DNA of 64,000 nt from Lingula anatina (taxonomy: Eukaryota > Brachiopoda > Lingulata > Lingulida > Lingulidae): positions 454,536 to 518,535 of the forward strand of contig NW_019775680.1 of assembly GCF_001039355.2 (NCBI RefSeq). The letters run 5' to 3'. Shown here piece by piece: positions 49,139-61,048 of the stretch (position 1 is its first letter; every line of letters begins with the position of its first letter). A program made the translations under genes and the position numbers. Below the pieces are notes generated by a model. The model worked only from the letters and a program-made list of their open reading frames with translations, did not search any database and had not been told where the DNA came from.

Positions 49139-49643
49139 CTACCTCTCCCTAGAGATGCACATTGATTCAAGACTTATTCAATCAAGGAGGGAGAAATAAA
49201 ACAATTAAAAATAACAGTTAATTCATCAAAGGGCTACCTGGATGAGTGCGATAATCTGCTTACCCCTGCTTTACCTAGAGATATAATTTGATCAGATTTT
49301 AATAAATTGTTGTGTACTACTATCACGAAAATTTTATGTACTTGTACTCCATGAAAACAATTTGTTTAATAAAATTAATATTATCTATCCACGAGTTGCA
49401 TCATTACACTAAGAAATATTCAGAAAATGGATGAAAAGATTTGAACTTTGAACTCTTTAATTTATATTTGTATATAAATATATATTACCTTTTATTTTAT
49501 GAACGTTATATAAGACGACAGACAAATACATGTACACACTTTCTTGGAGGTATTACTTATTATTTTCATTTAGAAAGATGGGCACCCCCTGTATCATCTA
49601 CTCATGTGACCGTCAGAAGAGGGAAACATGCATGCTAACAACA

Positions 49644-49807
49644 ATGGAGACGCTTCTACACGACGCCAGGAAACTCTTTGGTTAGTACAGTCTTTTCCAT
49701 TAGGTGTTCTTGTTGAACCTTTTTTAAACATACGACTTTCTGTTAAACAATAAACAATAAAATCAATCATGTAAATAGACGACGCATAAAAAGTGTGTGT
49801 GTGTGTG

Positions 49808-49841
<34 letters not shown>

Positions 49842-50582
49842 TGAGTGTGTGTCTGTGTGCTTGTGTGCGTGATCTTGAAAACCTGCATTACAATGAGCCA
49901 AAACTTTCCAGAAACCATTGAAGATTACAACATGTAGATTGCCTACACAGATGTACTTGCATTCTTTTTAATGTGTCGAAAGGATAGGGGAACGCTCCAT
50001 TTAATTTTTGTATGTAATCTGCTTCTCCCTGTTAGATTTTGGACAAGATGACCAGCTCTCTGTTGTTCTGGAAAGGGAAGGAGCTAGGATAACCAAAGAA
50101 GACGTTCTTCATGGCATAGCTAAGAAAAGAGATGTTTTAGAGCTGATGATCCTGAATCTGACAAGACAAGAATCATGGGCTCCGGAAGAAGGTACAATAA
50201 AACAAAAGAACAAACGGTCTGAAACGTTAACATTTACTTTAAGTTATGATCTCTTTAATGAAGCTGTTTACTCCCAAGACAAAGCCTAAACATTGGCCAA
50301 TCCAATTAGACTTGACCAAGTTTAATTTCACATGTCAAACTAAGTTAATGCTCTATTACAGTGCCAAGTAAACTGACTAGCCCACATATACAGACGATCA
50401 GCGTCAAACAAAGCCAAAACATCCAAATAGGAGACAGCAACAGGTTTCTTCAGGCAGATTATACAGGGGATGTAGAAGATGCACAGGTTGGCATGTCGGT
50501 GCAAGGTAAGAGCTGTCACATTCATGGAGAGATACAGGAATCCGCCCCCTCTCTTTCCAACAGTGGAGAAATGACACCCGCG

Positions 50583-50622
<40 letters not shown>

Positions 50623-53600
50623 CTCCTCAGGTGTATTCGATACACGTTATTTAATGCTTTATGTAGGAGAATGGATTTTCATTTTTGGATGACGTAAAAA
50701 ACTTATGTCAATGCTACTCATCCAAATTCTGCTTCGTTTTATCTACAAGTGAAAGGAATTTCAACCAAAATTTCTATGTTCAAATATGTTTTCTTTTTTT
50801 GCTCATACTGCATTATGAATGTGATGTTGATATGTGAACATTGAATATTTAATATAAATATTTAAATATTGTATCACACACCATTTCAAACGTTAATAAT
50901 ATCAAGATGGTGATGATTTTATCAAGAAAAAAAGACAAATTAATTCATAAAATGCACGTAAATGTCAGTATCCTTATTATAGAAGACAAAAAAGCATGAC
51001 ATTAAACCGTTTGTGTCCCTTCATTTCAGCAGAACAAACGGAAGATATGTCAGTGACACATGATCCGTTACGTCGACTGTCTTCACTCATGTCACAGCCT
51101 AGGCTTTGGTACGAGCTCGATAGGACTGCCCGCCAGGTGGACAGAAACAAAGTCCTGGAGTATAGGGATGACAACGGATTTAATGTGCTACATGTCGCAG
51201 CGTTTCACAATAACGTAAATGCAGTTGTCACAATATTTCGACATTTTGATTTGTCGACACTTTCCACTCAGGTCACAAGTGGCACTCACCCTGGTGAGCT
51301 GGAGGGTTGTACTGCAAAAGAGATAGCTTTGAAGAGACACAACGAGAGAGTGGCAGACCGAATTGATTCATTAAAAAAAACTGATAGTGGAATGAATGTA
51401 ATCCACAAGGTTGTAAGGAGTCAAAACATTGATAAGTTAAAAGAATTCTGCACTCGTGACCATAATTTGGTAAATATTACTGACTCAGATAATTTTACCC
51501 CGCTGCACTATGCCGCCGGTGTAGGATTCCTTGATGGCGTGAAGCTGCTTCTCGAAATGGGTGCAGACCTGAATGCTGTCACAGATGATGGTGAAACAGC
51601 CCTGGGTCGTGCCTGTAGGATGGGGTACGATGACGTGGTGGAGTACCTCACTGATCTACCGAATATAGACATCAAGAAAAGTGTGGTGTCAGATACGGGA
51701 GACTTAACGTGCCTCGATGCCGCAGCGATGGGTAACTACAAAGACATATACAACAGGCTGCAGCGCCATGGTTTACCTGTGACCAGCAATACCCTGGTGT
51801 GTGCTGCATGGGGCGGTCAAGTCGAGTTAGTGAAAGAAATAGCAACAATGGTCGGAATCGATGTCAATTATGAGAACAAGCACGGGAACATAGCTCTTTA
51901 TGTAGCAGCTGGAAATGGTCATGTAGATGTGGTGAAGTGTTTGATAAATGAACATAATGCTGACCCAAATATTCAGAACAAGGACGGAAACACAGCTCTC
52001 TATGTAGCATCTGGAAATGGTCATGTAGATGTGGTTAAATGTTTGATAAATGAACATAATGCTGACCCAAATATTCAGAACAACGATGGAGACACGGCTT
52101 TACATATCGCAGTTCTCAACAATGACAACTTGGATGTTGTGGAATGTCTGTTAGATGAAGGCGGAGCAGATCCAACCATCCTAAATAACAAAGGCGAAAA
52201 TCTAGCACACATGGCAGCAAAGAGTGGGCAAGTGCAATGTTTAAATGCCATTCTGAGAAGAAAGCGTACACTGATTGACTCACGAGGTCATCTCTACAAA
52301 GGGACTATCGTGTATAAGGTGTGGGGTAAGGATAGAGAAAGACCCGCGTGTCATTATGTTCTGGTCAAGAGGAAGCTTTTTGCTGACTTCTCGGTAAAAC
52401 TAAATGTTACAATTTTAGATGTGGAAGATTACGGGAAAGTGCTGCACTCAGGATGGGGAAAAGAACCCCCCGATGACATTGTAAAGAAGATTCAAGAGAC
52501 GTATGTAACATTTGCAGATTCCGCACACGAGGATCTAGCCCCGCTCCACCACGCAGTTCTAAAACAACACCCCGCTGTGGTGGAGAAACTTCTGGAGCTT
52601 GGGGCTGCCACAGACGTCCGCGATGCTTATAAACTGACGCCGCTGCATTTGGCCTGCATGCAAGGTAACAGAGAAATTGTGAAACTACTGGTGGAAGCTG
52701 AGGCGGACACCAAGGCGGCAGATGATGATGGCGACACCCCACTGGACGTGGCAAAACTCAACCACCAGGACCTCACTGTTGCTTTCTTGGAGAAGGCTGA
52801 GATAGTGAAATTCTTTAGAGTAGGTGTTCATTTTTTTTTTTTTTTTTTTTGCAATTTAATTATGAGATGATAAGTAGGGATGCCTGAACCCTTATTAATA
52901 ATTTCTCAAAATTGAAATTACATCGTTTCTCTTCTAACAGGATACTATCCAAAAGCCATTCAAAGAAATGGAAGATGTACTGGTGCATGGACTTGACAAT
53001 GACATTACAGTTAATGCCTTGAAGACCCAGCTTAAAGACTTAAGTATGCACATGCCTTCATTTCTTTATGTATTTTGATAGTCACCACAGCCATTTTTTA
53101 ATTTAATGGTATATTAAGCTAGACATGATGTGATAACTTTACAACCAACTTCTTATTTATAATACAGACTTGACATTTAATATGGAATATTTTTTTCCAA
53201 ATCACTTTTCATCAAATTTTTCCTATTTAACTGACTGATAAATGAAAATAGGGATTAAAATCGTGTTTTAATAACTTTAAATAATCTCTTCGATGACATT
53301 GTGACATCAGTTCATTAATTGAATTCGCCCTTGAAGCAAACAAAAATACATTGCCTGTTTTATGTCATACAATAACCATTAAAATCGGTATTTTGGATCT
53401 CCATATTTTACAAATTATTGTCTGTAAAAGAGTTACACGCCCCACAAAGGACCCTCATGTCAGTGTCTAATCACAGCAACGGTCGCTGTTACGTCTGACT
53501 TGGTCTAGCTGCTTCCAGGTCTCTCAAGCGGCAAGGCATTTCTTGGGATAGTTTTTTAGAGTTCAATCTGGAATAACATTCCAGGCATTGGTCAAAACCT

Positions 53601-55102
53601 GTCCAATTTGGTTCAGTTTTGTCGCACGACATGTAGGCCGTTGGTTCGGCTAGTAATGGCCTACCCACATATTGTCTATGTGGTTCAAATTTGGCAACAT
53701 TGATGACCAAGGTTGCTGCTCATTCTGCTGGTTCTGTAAGTTATCTGCTAATAAAAGTGCTCTGTGTGAACCGGCACTTTCACCGTGCTACCTAAAATTG
53801 TTCCTAAGGCGCCCCCTATCAAATGATAGTCAAGTGGTTCCCAGATTATTCCTTTATTTGATCTGGTTCAGGTTTTCATAGATGACTACTATTGGTGTTT
53901 TGGCACCAATGTGGTATCCAGTCCAAATACTGACGCTGTCAATGACCCTAGTCACTTTATAGACTCGACACACTCTTCATCATAGGCCTCTTCTGGATGT
54001 CTGTAAACTCTGTTTTGACTAGTTGAGCGGTACAGGTGAAATCTGACCTCAGTAAAGAAAGCCACGCGATTTCAGTGTTCTACCCAGAAACGGTCTATGG
54101 TCCCCAGTTCATTAAAGAACCAGACGACGCTGTTTTGCCGTTTACAGTGGGTTCCCCGGAGGTCGTCTGGTATTCTAACCTGCTAAAACAAGTTTGTTGT
54201 TCGATAAGGGCCTTGAAAAACGCGTTTTGACAGCAATTTACCCCTCATTCTGAACGGACTGGGTGTTTTTTGTTTAGTTGCAGCACCATATCCCGAATGG
54301 CAGTGAGTACTGTACCCTGGTGGGAAGATTTTGATACATTGGGTGTGGCCTCTGTGTAGGTACATCAGTCTGGGCATTACTCTATAAAACTGTGCGGAAT
54401 GTTCTGTTTGGCGCAATAATCTGTCTGGCAATGTCTGTCTTTTTAGCACCATTCTACCACAGATAAAAAATTTTATAAATCACCACTTAGTTTTTTTTAC
54501 GCACTGCAAAACCGACCGCTTGCATGCAAAATTTCAAATTTTTTTATGCAATAGTTGCCGACATATAGATACTTTTTTGACAGAACCATGCTTTGGCACA
54601 CCCAAGCATGAACCAGTCCAAAGGAGCACTACCCAATTAAATCATTGCATAATACACAATACAGCAGTGCAATAGGCATGGTTGTCAGTTCATTAGTAGC
54701 GACACACCTGACTACACACTTCTCCATTCACATACCTTATATGAGATCGGATTTTTTTTGAAAAAAGAATGCATTTTTACCAAGGCATACCTTCGAAACT
54801 AAAATATTCCATATTAAATGTCAAGTCTGTATATTTACTCATAAAACACGTACACATCTGAACTAAAGTCGACAAGGAAGTAAATCTGAACTTTAATTTG
54901 AAGTTTCGAAATTGGTCTTATGTATAATTTGCTAATAGATACATCTACACTTAATGCTTTTTTTTCATTCATTTTTTATAGAAAAGAAAATATAATCACT
55001 ATTTCAGTTAAACAGTTGACGAAGGGAGGGTTTTCCTGCTTTGCAGAACTGGGTCTAACAGAAGAAGACTCTTCCACAGTAGGGCACATGCCGGTCAAAT
55101 AA
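49644..55102 (+). CDS. Ankyrin-repeat protein with RHIM-like motif, 6 exons
   Basis: Exons: 49644-49680, 50036-50191, 50362-50505, 51030-52819, 52941-53043, 55008-55102. All are GT-AG with matching phase; total 2325 nt, 774 residues. Residues 1-64 form a helical region I cannot assign. Exon 3 (65-112) holds QNIQIGDSNRF with I-Q-I-G at 85-88 and Asn91, the pattern of the RIP homotypic interaction motif, which forms amyloid-like signalling fibrils. Ankyrin repeats follow at ~159-190, ~264-325 and ~364-525, then an alpha/beta segment (~530-600, GTIVYKVWG to SGWGKEPPDD) I cannot name, then two more ankyrin repeats (~614-685). A short C-terminal region is spread over the last two exons. No kinase, death or nucleotide-binding domain is present. 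A likely role is cytosolic adaptor or sensor in immune or cell-death signalling (inference). The last exon is the least certain; without it, a stop follows shortly after 53043. Confidence 0.82.
49795..49860 (+). repeat. (GT)n microsatellite in intron 1
   Basis: An imperfect GT tract inside the first intron of the ankyrin gene. A CA tract of 17 units lies in its third intron at 50587-50620. Confidence 0.95.
51875..52078 (+). repeat. Two near-identical 102 bp ankyrin units
   Basis: Units at 51875-51976 and 51977-52078 encode 34 residues each (GNGHVDVVKCLINEHNADPN in both) with only a handful of base differences, most at the 5' part. This is a recent in-frame duplication of one ankyrin repeat. 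Confidence 0.9.
53044..55007 (+). other. Last intron of ankyrin gene
   Basis: This is AT-rich intron sequence with a decayed Tc1-like transposase in reverse orientation in its middle (see 53475-54470). The rest shows no gene. Confidence 0.6.
53475..54470 (-). pseudogene. Decayed Tc1-like transposase
   Basis: Read on the - strand, fragments in changing frames match the order of a Tc1 transposase. A stretch like FFTEVRFHLYRS (the 'FTDESRF' region with the first catalytic Asp lost) is followed by YHIGAKTPIVVIYENLN. Next comes PWSSMLPNLNHIDNMW (the 'SPDLNPIEHLW' region) and a WNVIP-type C-terminal end. Several stops and frameshifts make it inactive. It lies antisense inside the last intron of the ankyrin gene. 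I saw no intact terminal repeats. Confidence 0.75.
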
Positions 55103-55852
55103 GGGAGTGCTTTGAAACGTCCGCTTCATGAAATGGCACCAGAGAGGCAACTTGTTGAAAAACGCGCACCTCAGAAATGAATCTTAATTACTAAAAATTT
55201 ACAATGACTTTATTTTCGATATTTAGCCACTACCGATTGGTCAATTGGAAATATAACAGCATGATCTCAGATCATCAAACATAAAAGGCGATTTTATGAA
55301 AATAATATAATAGTATATTATCATCTGAAAAAAAAAAAGACCAGATGAGAACATTTGCTACTAATTAGCTGATCACCACCAGAGCTGCAAGAATGTGGTC
55401 AACGCACTGGTGACATGGTGAAATGGGCGTTTGTTTCTTTAAAATTAACGTGGCTGTTTGTGAGATGTGTGTTTTGCGCTACATTAACAAGTTATTAATA
55501 GCATGAGGCACCACTAATATGTGTTTTTTACAAATGCGTCATGTATAAAAATATTAACTGCTTGGAAGCTTTCGTAATTTGTATAAAATCGCTGACACTT
55601 TAGCTTTGTGATAAATAATGGACAATAAGCTCAAAGCAAAAATAATGAAATTTTACTTTTCATGCTGGAAAATACGTATATAAAATGATATGAATGAAAA
55701 CATCCGTTTGTAATATTTGTTGGCAACATACATGTATTTGTTTGTAGGAGTTAGATTTGTAACATCAAGGAAAAATATATCCGCTAAAAAACGAAAAATT
55801 TAATATATGTGTGTCTTGCACTGGTTAGCTCCATTTACAATGACGGGAAGTA

Positions 55853-57866
55853 CATGTAGTTTGAAGATACACATGAGGAAACGCACAGCAGATGGAAGAC
55901 CTTTGTGTAATTCTCTCTCTCTCTCTCTTTTGCTGGAACCTATGAAACATCTTGTTGTTTTTTGATATCCTAGTTGATGTAGTAGATGTTATTGACAGAT
56001 AAAGTTTGAGAGTAATTGAATTGTTTTTCAAATTGACTATATAGAAGGGTACGTTAAATTTAGTGGCAATATTGCCTAAAATATTTCAAACTTAATCGCA
56101 AAGGGGTCTCTATGCTAAAATATATGAAAGCAGATAAGCTAAGTAATAGATTTTTCATATGCAGAAGCACACTATGTGCCTAAGGCATCCATGCAGTCAG
56201 GCAGCCTAAAGAGTCACCTAGCCACCCATATTAACCAGAAGAATCACCTGTGTGACTGCTGTGGGAAAGCCTTCGCACAGAAAACACACCTGCAAGCGCC
56301 ATAAAAATATCCGCAATTACAAGTGTGAGGAGTGTCCTATGACGTTTGTTAATAAAGGTAACTTAAAGGTGCTTTTTAGGGAAGATATTTAATTTTCTTA
56401 ATATGGTACATTGTATTGTTCTGATTTATTGTATTGTTAGTGATGGTGGCTACACCCTAAACTTCATATTTAAGGATTGTACGAAGAGAAACACTGTTAC
56501 GATTATTGTTATTTTTAAAGTATGGAATTTGATGTTAATTTTTATGGGCATGTTACAGCTTCATGGACTTTTTCCTTGTTGTAGGTGACTTAAATAGACA
56601 CCAGAAAAAACATACAGGGGAAAGGCCTTTCTTGTGTACATTTTGTCCAAAGACTTTCACTCGCCTTTATTATCTCAAAGAGCACATGCACATTCACACT
56701 GGAGAGAAGCCGTTTGGCTGTAAAATATGTGGCGCCAAGTTTTCTGACAGGTCGTCTGCTCTGAAACACGAGAAAAAGCATGACCACAGAGAACGTCAAC
56801 CGAGTGAGTCTAATATTTATTTTGTGGTTTTGTTATAACATAAAATATTGAAGGAAATTTAAAATACAATGTGTGTTACAGATTTTCTTTGTTAGTAACA
56901 TACTATTATTGAAGTGAAGTCACTGTTTCATGTATGTCCTTTATTTTTCAGGTCTCCGCTGCCTTTTGCTGTCTCAGTTCCCAACAGGGGGCACTTTAGG
57001 TCAGGCCCAAGACAGTCCACATCCATCCGTGACTTTTGTTATAAAGGATGAAATGGGTAAATGAAGTATTTTAGATACAGAAGCAACTAATTCAGAGGAC
57101 ACTTAAAAAAGTGACAGATAAAAAAGAATATTTAAGATTGCAGTCTATTTTTTGTTTCTCAATGTTCATATGGACTGTTGCATATTTAGTTTCAGAATCA
57201 ATCTCAATGTAATTCATTTTTTAAGTGAATGAAAAAAAACACTGGTTTGTTAACAAATATTTAAATCCTCAGTCAGTTTTCAGGGTCTGTGTTCTGTTAA
57301 TCACAAAAAAAGTTAATTTCCCCATTTTTAAAGAGATGTGATAAATAACATTATTCTACATTTCAGCATCCTCGACCAATCAGCAACAGTTCATCTCCAT
57401 GCTTCAAAGACAGAATCCAGTTGATGTTATACAAACAGTGACTACATCTGCCACACCACACACAGAGGAATATGTGCACAACATGGCACAGTCTGTTGAT
57501 ACCATTGGCCACACAGGGGCGCTGATGTCTGCCATGACAGGACCAGACCCAGGTCACGAGATTCCTGAACCGGCCACCATGGTGACATTGTCCTCTGAGG
57601 ATTTGTACACTAACTGAACTATGGATTGTTTTTACCCTGTTGTAGGTGACTTAAATAAACATCAGAAAAAACACACAAGGGAAAGTCCATTCTTTTGCAC
57701 ATTTTGTCCAAAGACTTTTACTCGCCTTTATTATCTCAAAGAGCACATGCACATTCACACCGGAGAGAAGCCGTTTGGCTGTAAAATATGTGGCGCCAAG
57801 TTTTCTGACAGGTCGTCTGCTCTGAAACATGAGAAGAAGCATGCCCACAGATTGTACACTAATTGA
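55853..57866 (+). pseudogene. Partial second copy of zinc-finger 3' exons
   Basis: This is a same-strand duplicate of the zinc-finger gene end. The remnant of exon 40407 (55853-55905) has lost its upstream fingers and its donor. The exon matching 41043-41245 (about 56164-56358) has a frameshift in its first finger and an 11 bp deletion near its third. By contrast the next exons are open with good splice sites: 56585-56803 (two and a half fingers), 56952-57056, 57367-57617 (ends DLYTN stop) and 57646-57866 (two fingers, ends RLYTN stop). With no intact upstream exons or ATG this is not a stand-alone gene. It could be a pseudogene or a distal alternative 3' end for the gene at 35114. Confidence 0.7.
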
Positions 57867-59690
57867 GCAGTGTATTTTGTTTCTGTTGATCAGTATTATA
57901 TTTAGACTTAGACACGAAAAAAGTATTGGCAGAGAGTGTCACTGCTTATCTTTCTTAATGACAGTGTAATGGGATCAATGTTTGTCTTACTGGACGTTGT
58001 ATAATATAGATTCTGAATCAGAAGAAACATCTGTGCAATACATGTTCTCATTGTTATAGTACCATAATTATTTCATAGCATATTTTTAAGTGACAAATTA
58101 TATTAATTATGTCAAGTAGGTAGTTGCTATTCTTTTATACAGAATACTAGGGAGTGCATCGTTGGCCTATTATTTGACATTATTTGTGCACCTATTATTC
58201 TTCTTCTTTACTAAATTAATGGAGAAAACTTTTCATTTAAGAGAAGAGATTCTCATGATTAAATTATTCATTGTGCTTGGACAAATAAAATGTGAAGGCT
58301 GTTACAGTAACTTTTTTCTCAATAAACATAATAAAACGTGGGAAACAAAATTTTTGGTGAAAATAATCGACTGATGTTCAAGTTGTTTGAATAACTACCG
58401 TATAAGATAAACGTTTATAACGACTAGAAGGAAATGGCAAACTTCCAATTAATATTGGAACAAAACTAGTCTAGATATATTTATTTGAATCTAAAATCCG
58501 ACCTTGTTTTTAGTAGACTTTACGATGTAACGTGAATTATTAATGATAAAAAATCGAACGCGAAAGAAAAGAGAAAAGTGATTAAAACATGAACATTTAT
58601 TGAAACAAACAATGTAGCAATTAAAAATGTCGCCTCGTCACTCACAAAAAATTTGTTCGTTAAAATTTTATAAATAATTAGTCTTTAGTTTCCTTCTAAA
58701 AGTCGCCGGGGTCTTTCCTACGCAGTACATGTATAAATGGGAGTAAACTCCGTTCCCTTGGTCCAGCGATTTTGAAATAGGTGCTTAGTAATCATTATTT
58801 ATCATCAGTCGGTCCTCATGTAGTTAATATTGTCTGGAACTTTGTTTGTTTTATCAAACCACTGCCAAGTCACGTTGCAAGTTGACACAGTTTGTCAACG
58901 CTATGACCACTCGTTTAACAAAGTCACCGCAGTGCCAGGCCTGTGGGCATGTAGCAATATGAAAATCATTTCGAAGAAAAGTGAGAAATTGACCTCCACA
59001 GAAAGTACATGAAACCTATATCAAATTTGTTTTCCATGTTGGCCTTTTCTGGCTAAAAAGGTGGTTCGCTCAAACGCCCCGCCCCCCCCCCCACCCCCAC
59101 CCCTCCAATGCATACGGACCTGTAGTGTTTTACGCATCCAGCACGTTTGGTATTGTGCACTTTGCCCTACTGCTGTATCCTTCACTGTATACTTTGTCCG
59201 CCTTTATCTATGTCATTAAAATTATCAATACTTGAATTGTTGCAAGTCACTGAATTGCGAGATAAAGATTGACCTGTATTTAATGATTGACAAACTTAGA
59301 CTGGTTATATTAATTTTTAAAAAATGTTTCGGGATTATGAACCGGCAGACTTGTCTAAATAAACCCGTTTAACAATTTCACAACAGAAAGAATATTACAT
59401 CTCCTTCATATTATACATATATCCGTCTTCCAACTGTAGATTTATATAGGAAAATGGCACGTACAATGTACTACAACTTTTTATCATCTGGTGTGTGCCT
59501 GAAATGGCCTGCCAAATAACTTATCTGTTTACTTGTATAAATATATCGATGACGCGGACCCAGTCCCATGATCACTTGAGAACGCCATGTTGACTTGAAA
59601 TAGACGTTAAGAAGATTTTGAAAAATATTTGAGAAGTAAGTATTTTAGTTTCTTAGAAATTGAAATGGGTTTATTTTAGCTAATTGCAGT
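55853..59690 (+). repeat. Segmental duplication, copy 2
   Basis: Counterpart of 40562-44700. Homology can be followed through the exons, the AATAAA-bearing 3' flank (58284) and on to about AAGTAAGTATTTTA near 59636, after which the two sequences part. Confidence 0.85.
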
Positions 59691-60431
59691 CCTCTCAGTG
59701 GGATCCCCTGTGAATTACACGTGTTTTACAAGGACGGAATTCCAAATATTTCATCATTACCTGCTGGTAGAAGGTTTATATTGGGTCAATAGTTTGGTTG
59801 TTGGGTGATAATAAGATTATCAAGGGGAAAATATTTTCTGAAGTTGAGTTGTTTACCTAAGTTCACTAGTATTCAAAACGACATAATTCTTGAAGACGCA
59901 ATCTTTTTAACTTGCTAGATGTCATGCCACAAGGTTAAAAAAATAAAAACGCTGTTGTAAATATTACTGTCTAAGCTTCAAATTCAACAAAAACACCAAC
60001 AAGTGTTGAATCTTAAAAGCAGTCTTTGTAGTTGTATTATAAATGATTGCCATTAGCATGCCCTACTTGTATGGCGTTTATTTTATAATTTTATAATTTT
60101 AGTAGAACGTAAATACACCGCAAATCAAAATGGCGGATCCAGACCCGCCCCTTATACATAAAAAGGAAATAGGCTTTACTGAAGTAAGGCTTACAGAAAA
60201 TGCACCAAGCTCATAATAGATTTTTCATCCCCACTTTCATACCCCTCTCCTTATAGCAAATGCGTACATGGTGCGCCTGGAATACGCAAACCAAAGCATG
60301 ATTTATACACGTTGCATCAGGTACAGAGTACGTGTAGGCCCCTAACTTGTTGTAGTTTTCTGATATAGACTTCATGATAGTCTAACAATTAAGAAGACAG
60401 ACGCTTAAGCCGGCTAAGCTGACAGTAATCT

Positions 60432-60755
60432 AGTGAGACTCCCCACAGGGATAGATCAATCTAAATTCTATGGAAATGGGGTCTAACTTTACACAGTCTA
60501 TATAAAGAGTTGTAAGTGAGGGAGACACACTCTGTGACCCCATTCCCAGAGATTAGATCGATCCAACTAGATCGACCTAACTCCCTGGGGGTTCACGCTA
60601 AATAGCCTTCAGCCGAGCGGGCACGAAAGTTAATTACCCCCTTACAGCTTGTAGTAAGCGGGATGGACATTTAAGCCGGATTATCTGACAGTAATCTAGT
60701 GAGACTCCCCAGGGGATAGATCGATCTAAAATCTATGGGAATGCGCCCTATGTCA
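60432..60755 (+). repeat. Cluster of GATCGATC-type repeats, three units
   Basis: The unit AGTGAGACTCCCCACAGGG with an AGATCAATCTA core ends TGGGGTC at about 60432-60495. An inverted copy starts GACCCCATTCCCAGAG near 60537. A third, direct copy begins GACAGTAATCTAGTGAGACT near 60686. A related piece lies at 21840. It is probably a degenerate palindromic mobile element. Confidence 0.6.
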
Positions 60756-61048
60756 ATACGTATAGCTTACAATAAATGAAATAATTTCAATGCATTTATT
60801 ATGTGTACATTTTTATATTCCTCAGACAGCTTATTTGCTAAGGTATAATAGAACAATCGTTAATAATAGAGATATTCAATGACCAGTGCAGACATATTCT
60901 GTAAAAAATAACGCGTTTAACTTGAAATCGTATTTTTGATATCTGCCCTTCTTCTTGGCAGTTTTATTCAGAGATCTGAACATTGCTACGCGTTCAAATA
61001 TCCTATACGACCAAGCTAGGGATGCCTGTGAAATTGGAAACCCATTCA

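Noticed and set aside
49644-50191. Z-alpha nucleic-acid-binding domain ahead of the RHIM-like motif (ZBP1-like layout)
   Set aside because: The characteristic Z-alpha helix-3 and beta-wing residues are not visible in the 64-residue region.
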